Assembly (NCBI GenBank): GCA_002162685.1
Contig: MAAQ01000014.1
Span: 248,001-312,000 of the forward strand
Direction of reading: 5' to 3'
Origin: Flavobacteriales bacterium 33_180_T64
Lineage (GTDB): Bacteria; Bacteroidota; Bacteroidia; Flavobacteriales; Flavobacteriaceae
DNA length: 64,000 nucleotides
Position numbers and translations under genes: made by a program. Below are positions 17,144 through 25,722 of the stretch, in pieces; position 1 is the first letter of the stretch; the number at the start of each line of letters is the position of its first letter. The notes beneath the pieces are model-generated. The model made no database searches. It worked only from the letters and a program-made list of their open reading frames with translations, and was not told the DNA's origin.

Positions 17144-18223
17144 ATGGAAGATCCATCATTACAATGTCAAAACTGTGAATCTCATCTAAAAGAACAATTT
17201 GAGTTTTGTCCAAATTGTGGACAAAAAACTAACGATGAGCTTACAATAAGTGTTTTGTTTTATAATACAATTAGTAATTACTTTTCTTTTGACGCTAGAT
17301 TCTTGAAGAGTTTTATTCCATTAATGATTAAACCAGGTTATTTAGCAAGACGATTTCTTCAAGGTAAGCGTTTATTGTATTTACATCCAGCACAGATGTA
17401 TTTGTTTATATCTGTAGTTTTCTTTTTTTTATTTTCATTTACGGTTCGACAGCAAGCCGAAACATTAAATGATGAACTAAAAAAAACCTTTAAAAATGAT
17501 AATACAATAGTTCTAGATTCTATTACAAAACGAAGAAATGATTCGATAAGTCATGTTAAAGACTCTTTAGAAAAAATAAAAGTTAGAAAAGCATTAGAAA
17601 AGAATAAATTTTTAACTGGTATGGATGATAAAGCTATTGATTCTATACTTGCTAGTGGTAATTATAAATCCAGTAATGTCTCTTTTGGTTTTAATGAACA
17701 AGAAATAGATTCGCTAATCACAGCTAATGCTTCAGATGACGAGATTTATAAGTTTATGGGAATGGAAGATGATGAAGGTTGGTTTATGAGAAAAATGTAT
17801 GCGCAAGTATTAAAATTTTATAAAGCTCGTGATGGTGGAAATGTGTTAAAAGCATTTTATGATACCATACCTATAGCATTATTCTTTTTATTGCCAATTT
17901 TTGCACTTATTTTAAAGGTATTCTATTATAGAAAAGGTCGTTATGCACATCATTTGGTGTTTAGTTTTTATTATTTCTCATATTTATTCACCGTATTTAG
18001 TATCATTTTTGGTATTAATATGATTTGGGATATCCCAGATTGGATAGATTGGCTAGTTGCGTTGTCAACGTTTATATATCTATTTATTGCATTAAAACGT
18101 TTTTATAGTCAAGGTTGGTTTTTAAGTTTTTTAAAGAGTAGTATGGTTACATTTGTGTTTATGGCAATAGTGATACCAACAGCTATAATTATAATTGGCT
18201 TATTTGCATTTATGTTTTATTGA
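17144..18223 (+). CDS. DUF3667 domain protein (zinc-ribbon membrane protein)
   Basis: A 359-aa protein with an N-terminal zinc ribbon (CQNC at 8-11 and CPNCG at 22-26), a DUF3667 region (SFDARFLKSFIPLMIKPGYLARRFLQGKR) ending in a helix near residue 85, a long polar, mostly helical insert, and about four C-terminal transmembrane helices. DUF3667 is widespread in Bacteroidota and uncharacterised. It ends before the convergent uvrA gene. Confidence 0.8.
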   Translation: MEDPSLQCQNCESHLKEQFEFCPNCGQKTNDELTISVLFYNTISNYFSFDARFLKSFIPLMIKPGYLARRFLQGKRLLYLHPAQMYLFISVVFFFLFSFTVRQQAETLNDELKKTFKNDNTIVLDSITKRRNDSISHVKDSLEKIKVRKALEKNKFLTGMDDKAIDSILASGNYKSSNVSFGFNEQEIDSLITANASDDEIYKFMGMEDDEGWFMRKMYAQVLKFYKARDGGNVLKAFYDTIPIALFFLLPIFALILKVFYYRKGRYAHHLVFSFYYFSYLFTVFSIIFGINMIWDIPDWIDWLVALSTFIYLFIALKRFYSQGWFLSFLKSSMVTFVFMAIVIPTAIIIIGLFAFMFY

Positions 18224-18226
18224 TAG

Positions 18227-18295
18227 ATGAAAGGAGCGGTTTTATTTTTAATCCTGCTTGTTTCTTGCAAAAGGGATTTAAATTTTTTCTTTTAA
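18227..18295 (+). CDS. Possible 22-aa lipoprotein-signal micro-ORF
   Basis: An ATG three bases after the DUF3667 stop opens a 22-codon frame (MKGAVLFLILLVSCKRDLNFFF) that reads like a bare lipoprotein signal with lipobox LVSC. It runs 18 bases into the end of convergent uvrA. It could be a remnant of a lipoprotein gene, a real micropeptide, or chance; I cannot decide. Confidence 0.2.
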   Translation: MKGAVLFLILLVSCKRDLNFFF

Positions 18296-21061
18296 ATACT
18301 CACCAGTAATAGACGCTTTGTTTTTTACAATGTCTTCAGGTGTTCCTTGAGCAATTAGTTGACCACCACGAATTCCGCCTTCAGGACCTAAATCGATGAT
18401 GTAATCTGCACATTTAATTAAATCAAGATTGTGTTCAATAACAATAATAGAGTGCCCTTTACTTATTAAAGCTTGAAATGATTTTAATAATTTTTTAATA
18501 TCATGAAAATGTAAACCAGTTGTAGGTTCATCAAAAATGAATAAGGCATTATCACTTTTAGATCCTTTTCCGAGGAAAGAGGCTAACTTAATACGTTGTG
18601 CTTCACCACCAGAAAGGGTAGAAGAACTTTGTCCTAAAGCAACATAACCCAAACCAACATCTTGAAGTGGTTGTAGTTTGTTTTTAATTTTAGTGATATT
18701 ATGCTTTTCAAAGAATGCAATAGCATCATCAATGGTCATAGTTAAAATAGCGTCTATGCTTTTGCCTTCAAAAGTGACTTCTAAGACCTCTTTCTTAAAA
18801 CGCTTTCCATTACAGGTTTCACAAGTTAAGTGAACATCTGCCATAAATTGCATTTCAATAGTTACTTCACCATCACCTTTACACGTTTCACAACGTCCAC
18901 CATCAACATTAAAACTAAAATGTTTGGCTTGATAGTTCCGAATCTCACTCAATTTTTGATTAGAAAATAAAGCTCTGATGTCATCATAAGCTTTGATATA
19001 GGTCACAGGATTGGAACGTGACGAACGACCAATAGGGTTTTGATCTACAAATTCAATGTGCTTGATATTTTTAAAATTCCCTTTTAATTCTGTAAATTGA
19101 CCAGGTTTATCACCAAAACCTGTGAGTTGTTTTTGAATGACAGGGAATAAAATATTTTTAACAAGTGTGCTTTTTCCACTTCCCGAAACACCAGTAATAA
19201 CAGTTAGCATTTCTAATGGAAATGTAACGTCTATATTTTGAAGGTTATGTGCTCTCGCACCAATAATGTCTATTTGATATTTTGAGGTTCTCCTTGTCTT
19301 CGGAAGTTCTATCTCTAGCGTTTCATTGAGGTATTGAGCTGTTAATGAGTTTGATTTTAGAATGTCTTTGAAAGTTCCTGTAGCAACAACTTCACCACCT
19401 AAAGTTCCTGCTTCTGGACCAATATCTATAATTTCATCTGCTGCTTTCATGATGTCTTCATCATGTTCTACAACAATTACAGTATTCCCTAAATCGCGAA
19501 GTGCTTGCAATACTTTAATTAATTTCTCAGTGTCTTTTGGATGTAACCCAATACTTGGTTCGTCTAATATATACATAGAACCAACTAAGCTACTTCCTAA
19601 TGATGTTGCTAAATTAATACGCTGACTTTCTCCTCCAGATAGTGTATTTGATTTTCTATTAAGCGTTAAATAGTCTAAACCTACATTACTTAAAAATGAA
19701 AGCCTGTTATTGATTTCTTTTAATAAACGCTTAGCAATTTTAGTATCGTAATCATCAAGCTCTAATTGTTTGAAGAAACTAGCGAGTTCATCTAAAGGCT
19801 TTTCTACCAAATCAGTAATGGTAACATTTGAAATCTTAACATAGTTAGCTTCATCGCGTAAACGTTTTCCTTTACAAACAGTACATTTTGTTTTGCCTCG
19901 ATAACGAGATAACATGACACGATTTTGAATCTTATAGGCTTTAGATTCTAATTCAGAAAAAAACGTATTCAAGCCTTCAAAATATTGATTACCATCCCAA
20001 ACCAATTGTTTTTGTGCTGCAGATAATTCAAAATAAGGTTTATGAATAGGAAACTCAAATTTATGAGAGTTGTTAACCAATTGATCACGATACCAACTCA
20101 TGCTTTCCCCTCTCCAAGGAAAAACTGCGTTTTCATATATAGATAATCCAGTATTTGGAATTACCAAATCAGCATCAATACCAATGACATCACCATAACC
20201 TTCACATTTCGGACAAGCGCCATAAGGATTATTAAAACTAAATAAATGAGGATTAGGCTCTAAGAAGGTTATATCATCTAATTCAAAACGATTGTTGAAT
20301 TCTGTTCTTTTTTTATCTGAAAGCGATTCTATAATAGAAGTCCCTTTTCCTTCAAAAAAAGAGGTTTCTATCGCATCAGCCAATCTATTAAAAAAATCTT
20401 CTTCGTGTTTAACGATGATACGGTCTACAACTAAAAATACATTTTTATTGATGTCTTTTTCAATGGCATCATCAATTCTTAGCACCTCTTCTTTATATTG
20501 AACTCTAGCATAACCTTGTTGTTTCAATACATTTAGTTTGTCTTTCATTGTTCGCCCTTCTTCTAAGACAATAGGAGAGAGGAGTAACAGTTTTTCACGT
20601 TCGTCAAAAGATTTGACTAAATCTAAAACATCTTTTGTACGATGTTTTTTTACTAAATTTCCAGAAATAGGTGAGTAGGTTTTTCCTATTCTAGCAAATA
20701 ATAATTTTAAGTAGTCATAGATTTCAGTTGTTGTACCAACTGTAGATCTTGGATTGGTGCTATTTACTTTTTGTTCAATAGCAATAGCAGGTGCTATACC
20801 TTTTATAATATCCACTTTAGGTTTATTAAGTCTTCCTAAAAATTGACGTGCATAACTAGATAAACTCTCTACATAACGTCGTTGACCTTCAGCATATAAG
20901 GTGTCAAAGGCTAAAGTAGACTTCCCAGAACCTGATAAACCAGTGATAACCACCAATTTATTTCTAGGAATGACAACATCAATATTTTTTAAGTTGTGCA
21001 ATTTTGCACCTTTAATAATGATATTTTCTTTAGGATTAAGGTCAAGAATGTTACTGTTCAT
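18278..21061 (-). CDS. uvrA: Excinuclease ABC subunit A
   Basis: UvrA, the damage-sensing ATPase of nucleotide excision repair; 927 aa, close to the usual length. Two ABC modules are visible: Walker A GLSGSGKSTL and GVSGSGKSTL, signature LSGGESQRINLA and LSGGEAQRIKLA, and Walker B ILDEPSIGLH and IFDEPTTGLH. The zinc modules show as CPKCEGYG, CTVCKGKR and CETCKGDG...CETCNGKRF. It is a single-gene unit; its end overlaps a tiny lipobox ORF on the other strand. Confidence 0.97.
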   Translation of the reverse strand: MNSNILDLNPKENIIIKGAKLHNLKNIDVVIPRNKLVVITGLSGSGKSTLAFDTLYAEGQRRYVESLSSYARQFLGRLNKPKVDIIKGIAPAIAIEQKVNSTNPRSTVGTTTEIYDYLKLLFARIGKTYSPISGNLVKKHRTKDVLDLVKSFDEREKLLLLSPIVLEEGRTMKDKLNVLKQQGYARVQYKEEVLRIDDAIEKDINKNVFLVVDRIIVKHEEDFFNRLADAIETSFFEGKGTSIIESLSDKKRTEFNNRFELDDITFLEPNPHLFSFNNPYGACPKCEGYGDVIGIDADLVIPNTGLSIYENAVFPWRGESMSWYRDQLVNNSHKFEFPIHKPYFELSAAQKQLVWDGNQYFEGLNTFFSELESKAYKIQNRVMLSRYRGKTKCTVCKGKRLRDEANYVKISNVTITDLVEKPLDELASFFKQLELDDYDTKIAKRLLKEINNRLSFLSNVGLDYLTLNRKSNTLSGGESQRINLATSLGSSLVGSMYILDEPSIGLHPKDTEKLIKVLQALRDLGNTVIVVEHDEDIMKAADEIIDIGPEAGTLGGEVVATGTFKDILKSNSLTAQYLNETLEIELPKTRRTSKYQIDIIGARAHNLQNIDVTFPLEMLTVITGVSGSGKSTLVKNILFPVIQKQLTGFGDKPGQFTELKGNFKNIKHIEFVDQNPIGRSSRSNPVTYIKAYDDIRALFSNQKLSEIRNYQAKHFSFNVDGGRCETCKGDGEVTIEMQFMADVHLTCETCNGKRFKKEVLEVTFEGKSIDAILTMTIDDAIAFFEKHNITKIKNKLQPLQDVGLGYVALGQSSSTLSGGEAQRIKLASFLGKGSKSDNALFIFDEPTTGLHFHDIKKLLKSFQALISKGHSIIVIEHNLDLIKCADYIIDLGPEGGIRGGQLIAQGTPEDIVKNKASITGEYLKEKI

Positions 21062-21159
21062 AAGAGTTGTAGCGAATATGAAAATGCAAAGATAGGTCTT
21101 TTATTGAAGCATAAAAAATACATTATCGATGATTAAAATGTTAAAGTTTGATGCTTTTT

Positions 21160-21192
21160 TTTGGAATTTAGGAATGATTGTTGTTATATTTG
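21160..21192 (+). promoter_or_regulatory. Promoter of the ECF sigma factor gene
   Basis: TTTG at 21160-21163, a 21-base spacer and TATATTTG at 21185-21192 give an exact Bacteroidota-type promoter. Transcription would start near 21199, leaving a leader of about 93 bases. Confidence 0.6.
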
Positions 21193-21232
21193 AGAACATA
21201 AACAGTTAAAATCAAATTGCCTATAATATAAT

Positions 21233-21287
21233 ATTACTTTAAAATTTAACCCCAAGCTAAGAATTATTTCTTTGCCATTAAAGTAAT
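21233..21287 (+). promoter_or_regulatory. Long-range inverted repeat in the sigma-factor leader
   Basis: ATTACTTTAA (21233-21242) is exactly complementary to TTAAAGTAAT (21278-21287), which ends four bases before the start codon. In RNA this 10-pair stem with a 35-base loop would cover the ribosome entry region. Function is inferred. Confidence 0.4.
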
Positions 21288-21291
21288 TATT

Positions 21292-21876
21292 ATGAGACAC
21301 GAACTTATCACAGACGCTGTTTTAGTTAAGAACTATATGAATGGAGACGAAAGCGCTCTATCTGTCCTTATCCATAGACACAAACAAAAAATTTACAGTT
21401 TTATTTATTCAAAAGTTTTTGATAGAGATGTCACTGAAGATGTTTTTCAAGATGCTTTTATTAAAGTTATAAAGAATTTAAAACTAGGAAAATATAATGA
21501 AGAAGGTAAGTTTTTACCTTGGGTTATGCGTATTTCTCATAACTTAGTTATTGACCATTTTAGAAGAAATAATAGAATGCCAAAATTTGATAACTCTGGT
21601 GAGTTTAGCATATTTTCGGTATTAGGAGACCCCTCATTAAACGCTGAGAAAAAATTAATTAAAGATCAAGTAGAGTGTGACTTACGACGTCTTATTGATG
21701 AGCTTCCAGAAGATCAAAAAGAAGTATTAGTTATGCGTATGTATAAAGACATGAGCTTTAAGGAAATCTCTGATAGAACAGGTGTTAGTATTAATACGGC
21801 ATTAGGGAGAATGCGTTATGCACTTATTAATTTAAGAAAGGTAATCGATAAGAATAATATTATTTTAACAAATTGA
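21292..21876 (+). CDS. ECF-type sigma-70 family RNA polymerase sigma factor
   Basis: A 194-aa sigma factor with region 2 (DVTEDVFQDAFIKVIKNL, then LPWVMRISHNLVIDHFRR at about 75-95) and region 4 (LPEDQKEVLVMRMYKDMSFKEISDRTGVSINTALGRMRYALINLRK, about 137-185). No anti-sigma gene lies next to it; instead a 47-aa ORF follows after 56 bases. A consensus promoter and an unusual leader hairpin precede it, suggesting control at both levels. This type is common in Flavobacteriaceae, where it may act as a housekeeping-associated alternative sigma; the regulon is unknown. Confidence 0.9.
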   Translation: MRHELITDAVLVKNYMNGDESALSVLIHRHKQKIYSFIYSKVFDRDVTEDVFQDAFIKVIKNLKLGKYNEEGKFLPWVMRISHNLVIDHFRRNNRMPKFDNSGEFSIFSVLGDPSLNAEKKLIKDQVECDLRRLIDELPEDQKEVLVMRMYKDMSFKEISDRTGVSINTALGRMRYALINLRKVIDKNNIILTN

Positions 21877-21932
21877 TACAATAAGTTAAGTTTTATTACG
21901 TTTATGAGATTATAACAAACTAAAAACGTAAA

Positions 21933-22076
21933 ATGGCAAAACTTTACTCTGAATGTCCTCAAAAACAAAACAACCTAAATCCAAAAGAAGAAACAGTCGA
22001 TTTTCTTTTGAATTATTCTAAGGCTTTAAGTGTTATACATTATAATAATTTGAAGTTTGAAGCACTTCAAAACTAA
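21933..22076 (+). CDS. Small 47-aa protein downstream of the sigma factor
   Basis: A frame of 47 aa (starts MAKLYSECPQKQNN, ends KFEALQN) with ordinary codon use, 56 bases after the sigma-factor gene and directly before a strong terminator, so it is probably the last gene of that transcript. It has an amphipathic segment TVDFLLNYSKALSVIHYNN and one Cys. I believe similar short proteins follow this sigma factor in related genomes, but that is memory, not a search. A role as an anti-sigma or adaptor peptide would be speculation. Confidence 0.6.
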   Translation: MAKLYSECPQKQNNLNPKEETVDFLLNYSKALSVIHYNNLKFEALQN

Positions 22077-22082
22077 ATTTTG

Positions 22083-22116
22083 AAAAGTCCTGAATCGTTA
22101 GTCTTCAGGACTTTTT
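22083..22116. terminator. Bidirectional terminator
   Basis: Arms AAAAGTCCTGAA and TTCAGGACTTTT with a 9-base loop and a following T-rich run. It overlaps the last codons of the convergent nth gene. Confidence 0.88.
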
Positions 22117-22770
22117 ATTTTTTTTTGTATAATAATCCTTCAAAACAGAAGTTCTTCCAATTGTTTTGGTAATGATGTCTTTGTCTAAATCCCAACCTCT
22201 AGCTGGAGAATATTCTCGTCCGTACCAAATAATTTGAAGATGCAAATCATTCCATAACTCTTCTGAAAATAAACGTTTTGCATCCTTTTCTGTTTGCACA
22301 ACATTTTTTCCATTTGTGAGATTCCAGCGGTACATTAAGCGATGAATATGCGTATCTACAGGAAATGCAGGAATACCAAATGCTTGTGATAAAACAACAG
22401 CAGCTGTTTTATGACCAACAGCAGGAAGCGCTTCTAAAGCTTCATAGGTCTGTGGAACTTTTCCTTCATGTTTATCAATTAAAATATGTGATAAACCATG
22501 AATGCCTTTGCTTTTCATTGGTGATAAGCCAACAGGTTTGATAATCTCTCTAATGTCTTCTACAGACAGTTTAATCATATCATAAGGATTATCTGCTTTT
22601 TCAAATAAAAGCGGTGTGATTTTATTTACGCGAACGTCTGTGCTTTGTGCCGACATCAAAACCGCAATAAGTAGTGTGTATGGATCTTTATGATCTAATG
22701 GAATAGGGATGGTTGGATATAATTCGTTTAGAGTACTTATTACAAAATCTACTTTCTCTTGCTTGGTCAT
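22105..22770 (-). CDS. nth: Endonuclease III-like DNA glycosylase lacking the iron-sulfur cluster
   Basis: HhH-GPD superfamily base-excision enzyme of 221 aa. The helix-hairpin-helix LPAVGHKTAAVV carries the catalytic Lys and FPVDTHIHRL the catalytic Asp of endonuclease III. The C-terminal region, where most Nth proteins carry four Cys binding a 4Fe-4S cluster, reads IIWYGREYSPARGWDLDKD and has none; the whole protein contains no Cys. The start is the ATG at 22770 (MTKQEKVDF); an open frame extends ten codons further upstream but would begin only 2 bases from the divergent bcp start. Confidence 0.88.
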   Translation of the reverse strand: MTKQEKVDFVISTLNELYPTIPIPLDHKDPYTLLIAVLMSAQSTDVRVNKITPLLFEKADNPYDMIKLSVEDIREIIKPVGLSPMKSKGIHGLSHILIDKHEGKVPQTYEALEALPAVGHKTAAVVLSQAFGIPAFPVDTHIHRLMYRWNLTNGKNVVQTEKDAKRLFSEELWNDLHLQIIWYGREYSPARGWDLDKDIITKTIGRTSVLKDYYTKKNKKS

Positions 22771-22775
22771 TGTCG

Positions 22776-22783
22776 TATATTTG
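22776..22783 (+). promoter_or_regulatory. Candidate -7 box of the peroxiredoxin gene
   Basis: TATATTTG matches TAnnTTTG and lies 18 bases before the ATG at 22802, overlapping the short gap to the divergent nth gene. No good -33 TTTG is seen at the usual distance. Confidence 0.35.
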
Positions 22784-22801
22784 AAAACAAAAATAAGCAA
22801 T

Positions 22802-23257
22802 ATGAAAACATTAAAGGTAGGAGATAGTGCTCCTAATTTTTCGGCAAAAGATGAACAAGGAAATATAATTTCTTTAACAGATTATAAGGGAAAAAAATTG
22901 GTTGTTTTCTTTTATCCAAAAGCGAGTACTCCTGGTTGTACAGTTGAAGCTTGTAATTTAAATGATAATTATGAACGCTTTCAAAATCAAGGATATGAGA
23001 TTTTAGGTGTAAGTGCTGATAGCGCTAAACGTCAATCAAATTTTAAAAATAAATATAAATTTCAGTACCCTTTATTAGCAGATGAAGATAAGACGGTAAT
23101 TGAAGCGTTTGGAGTTTGGGGACCAAAGAAGTTTATGGGTAGAGTATATGATGGGATTCATAGAGTTACATTTGTTATAAATGAAGAGGGTATTATTGTG
23201 CGTGTTATTGATAAGGTTAAAACTAAAGCGCATGCTGAACAAATATTTTCTAACTAA
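22802..23257 (+). CDS. bcp: Thioredoxin-dependent thiol peroxidase (BCP-type peroxiredoxin)
   Basis: A 151-aa peroxiredoxin that reduces hydroperoxides with electrons from thioredoxin. The peroxidatic Cys46 lies in YPKASTPGCTVEAC, with Cys51 five residues later as in BCP enzymes that form an intramolecular disulfide. The ATG at 22802 gives the canonical N-terminus MKTLKVGDSAPNF; the frame is open upstream but only across the divergent nth start. Confidence 0.93.
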   Translation: MKTLKVGDSAPNFSAKDEQGNIISLTDYKGKKLVVFFYPKASTPGCTVEACNLNDNYERFQNQGYEILGVSADSAKRQSNFKNKYKFQYPLLADEDKTVIEAFGVWGPKKFMGRVYDGIHRVTFVINEEGIIVRVIDKVKTKAHAEQIFSN

Positions 23258-23345
23258 AGTCTGTTATCGTTATATCTAATTTATTAGGCAGCTCATTTGA
23301 TGTTTTTTTTATCTTAAAGTGAAGTTCGTTCTAGTGACAATCAAA

Positions 23346-23385
23346 AATAAAGCCGCATAAAATTAAATTTTATGCGGCTTTATTA
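23346..23385. terminator. Bidirectional terminator
   Basis: A nearly uninterrupted inverted repeat of about 18 bases per arm, centred on the GCCGCAT / ATGCGGC pair, with A-rich and T-rich flanks, between two convergent genes. Confidence 0.9.
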
Positions 23386-23404
23386 TACTGTTTATTTGAT
23401 AAGA

Positions 23405-24862
23405 TTACTCTCCCAAATGGACTTGTTCTGTTTCGCAACCAAAGAGACTTTGTTCTTTTATCAATTTAGCAACACCTTCTGGTAACATGTTTTCCCAGTC
23501 ATCAATACCTTCTCCCTCAGAAATCATTTTTAAAACAGTTCTTGAAAATACTGAAAGTATAGATTCATCATACGCTGTGATATCTACAACCTTGCCATTA
23601 TATTTGAAGAACTTGTAGAGTTCTTTCATCCTTGGATGCACCTTAAGATTTTCACTATTAGTTAATGTTCCATCTTTATTCTGCATTGGGTATAAGTAAA
23701 CTCTTAAATCTTTGAAGAATAGTTTCCCAAAAGCTTCTAGAATTCCACCGCTTAAGTGACGATAATATTTCTCATCAAAAATATCGACTAGGTTATTAAC
23801 TCCCATTGCTAATCCCATTCTACTTTTAGTGTATTGGGAGAAATATTCAACCAGTTTATAGTATTCTTGGAAATTGGATATTAAAACGGTTTGTCCTAGA
23901 GAGCATAAAAGTCTTGCACGATCCATAAAATCCTGCTCGTCAATTTCTCCTTCAGCTCTAAGATTAGATAGTGTAATTTCGAAAATAACTTGGGTCTTAT
24001 TTATGTCTACTTTATTTTCTTTAATAAACATGTCATAAGATTTCTTATACATATCCATATTAACCTTAGTTACAGGTCTAAAACTACCACGCAAGGTTAA
24101 AATGTTTTTTTTGTAAAGGACTCTTGCAGGTAGTACGTTGTTTCCATCTGGCGCAAACATGACAGCATCTGTCATGCCATTTTTAACCAATTGCAAACTC
24201 ATTAAACGGTTGTCTACATTTTTAAAGATTGGACCAGAGAAATTGATTGTATCAATTTCAACTTGATCTTTATGTAAGTGGTCGTATAAATAACGTAATA
24301 ATTTTTTTGGCTCATTATACTTATAGAATGCACCATAAATTAAATTCGTACCTAATACACCTAGAGTTTCTTGTTGTAACCTTGCATCATTTTCTCTAAA
24401 ACGAAGATGTAAAACAATTTCGTTATACCCTTCATTTGGATCTACTTGATATTTAATTCCAACCCAACCATGTCCTTTATATTTTTTTGCAAAATCAATA
24501 GTTGCTACTGTATTAGCATAAGCAAAGAACATTTTATTTGGATGTGTATCTCTTAATATACGCTCTTCTACTAGATTTACTTCATGATCTAACATCTTTC
24601 GAAGTCTAGCTTCAGTAACATAACGCTTGTCATCCTCAATACCATAAATGGCATCACTAAATGCTTTGTCATAAGCAGACATAGCTTTAGCTATTGTTCC
24701 AGATGCACCTCCAGCTCTAAAGAATTGACGAACAGTTTCTTGTCCAGCTCCAATCTCTGCGAATGTTCCGTAGATATTTTCATTTAAGTTGATACGTAGA
24801 CATTTCGTTTTCAACGAAGGAATCTCATCAAATTCTTTATCTCCTTTTAAGGTTATTTCCAT
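23405..24862 (-). CDS. Large conserved Bacteroidota protein of unknown function
   Basis: A 485-aa soluble protein without signal peptide or membrane segments. It has notable blocks: SLKTKCLRINLNENIYGTF (16-34), a Gly-rich FFRAGGASGTIAKAMSAYDK (47-66), FAYANTVATIDFAKKYKGHGW (113-133), RLQQETLGVLGTNLIYGAF and MGLAMGVNNLVDIFDEKYY. Relatives are, as I recall, sometimes labelled nicotinate-nucleotide adenylyltransferase or TonB-dependent receptor, but I see neither an HxGH nucleotidyltransferase motif nor any receptor feature here. It stands alone between convergent bcp and the divergent MBL gene; CAAAGGTA at 24890-24897 is a possible -7 box. Function unknown. Confidence 0.8.
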   Translation of the reverse strand: MEITLKGDKEFDEIPSLKTKCLRINLNENIYGTFAEIGAGQETVRQFFRAGGASGTIAKAMSAYDKAFSDAIYGIEDDKRYVTEARLRKMLDHEVNLVEERILRDTHPNKMFFAYANTVATIDFAKKYKGHGWVGIKYQVDPNEGYNEIVLHLRFRENDARLQQETLGVLGTNLIYGAFYKYNEPKKLLRYLYDHLHKDQVEIDTINFSGPIFKNVDNRLMSLQLVKNGMTDAVMFAPDGNNVLPARVLYKKNILTLRGSFRPVTKVNMDMYKKSYDMFIKENKVDINKTQVIFEITLSNLRAEGEIDEQDFMDRARLLCSLGQTVLISNFQEYYKLVEYFSQYTKSRMGLAMGVNNLVDIFDEKYYRHLSGGILEAFGKLFFKDLRVYLYPMQNKDGTLTNSENLKVHPRMKELYKFFKYNGKVVDITAYDESILSVFSRTVLKMISEGEGIDDWENMLPEGVAKLIKEQSLFGCETEQVHLGE

Positions 24863-24931
24863 TTTATGTTTTTGGGTTTGTCAACTATACAAAGGTATTA
24901 AAATAGGTGGTCAAACTAAAAAAATAAGTTT

Positions 24932-24939
24932 TATTTTTG
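24932..24939 (+). promoter_or_regulatory. Candidate -7 box that decides the MBL gene start
   Basis: TATTTTTG matches TAnnTTTG and overlaps the upstream TTG at 24937, so that TTG cannot be in the mRNA if this box is used. The TTG at 24958 is then the start. Confidence 0.4.
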
Positions 24940-24957
24940 TTGCAAATAAAAATTAGA

Positions 24958-25719
24958 TTGAAAGTTACATTTTTAGGAACAGGAACATCTCAAGGCATTC
25001 CAGTAATTGGAAGCGATCATCCTGTGTGTTTGAGTAATAACCCTAAAGACAGGCGTTTAAGGGTTTCAGTATTAGTGGAATGGGATGGTTTTAGTTATGT
25101 GGTCGATTGTGGACCAGATTTTAGACAACAGATGCTTAGAGCTAATTGTAGTAAGATAGATGGCATCATTTTTACTCATGAACATGCAGATCATACTGCT
25201 GGATTAGATGATATTCGTCCATTTTATTTTAGACAAGGTGATATCCCGTTTTATGCACACAAACGTGTTTTAGATGAATTAACTAAGCGTTTCAATTATA
25301 TTTTCACAACAGAAAACAAGTATCCAGGAGTTCCTAGTGTAATTCAGTACGAAATAATGAATGCGCCTTTTTTTCTTGGAAATTTGAAAGTTATACCTAT
25401 TAATGGGTTTCATCATAAGTTACAGGTTTTTGGTTTTCGTTTTGGAGACTTTGCCTATCTCACAGATATGAAAACAGTAGCTGATGAAGAGATTGAAAAA
25501 TTAAAAGGAGTTAAAATACTGGTTGTTAATGCATTAAGGGAGTCTAAGCATATATCACATTTTAACCTTGAAGAAGCTTTAGAGTTTATTAAAAAAGTTC
25601 AACCAGAAATTGCTTATTTAACGCATATTAGTCATTACTTAGGGTTTCATGATGATGTGCAACAATCTTTACCAGATAACGTTTTTTTAGCTTACGATAA
25701 CTTACAAATAGAATTATAA
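24958..25719 (+). CDS. MBL-fold metallo-hydrolase (PhnP-like)
   Basis: A 253-aa metallo-beta-lactamase-fold hydrolase. THEHADH gives the two-metal motif HxHxDH; further ligands are in GFHHKL and TDMK, and the last His in LTHISHYLG. The sequence resembles PhnP-type cyclic phosphodiesterases; in E. coli PhnP acts on ribose cyclic phosphates, but no other phn gene is present here, so the substrate is open. There is no ATG near the start: TTG at 24958 gives the family-typical N-terminus (M)KVTFLGTGTSQGIP; a TTG at 24937 is the alternative. The next gene begins 3 bases after the stop. Confidence 0.85.
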   Translation: MKVTFLGTGTSQGIPVIGSDHPVCLSNNPKDRRLRVSVLVEWDGFSYVVDCGPDFRQQMLRANCSKIDGIIFTHEHADHTAGLDDIRPFYFRQGDIPFYAHKRVLDELTKRFNYIFTTENKYPGVPSVIQYEIMNAPFFLGNLKVIPINGFHHKLQVFGFRFGDFAYLTDMKTVADEEIEKLKGVKILVVNALRESKHISHFNLEEALEFIKKVQPEIAYLTHISHYLGFHDDVQQSLPDNVFLAYDNLQIEL

Positions 25720-25722
25720 ATT

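Noticed and set aside
17086-17178. 30-codon ORF beginning MKMKKLIFFITFIEL
   Set aside because: It looks like a signal peptide but continues out of frame into the DUF3667 gene and ends there; most likely chance in A/T-rich leader DNA.
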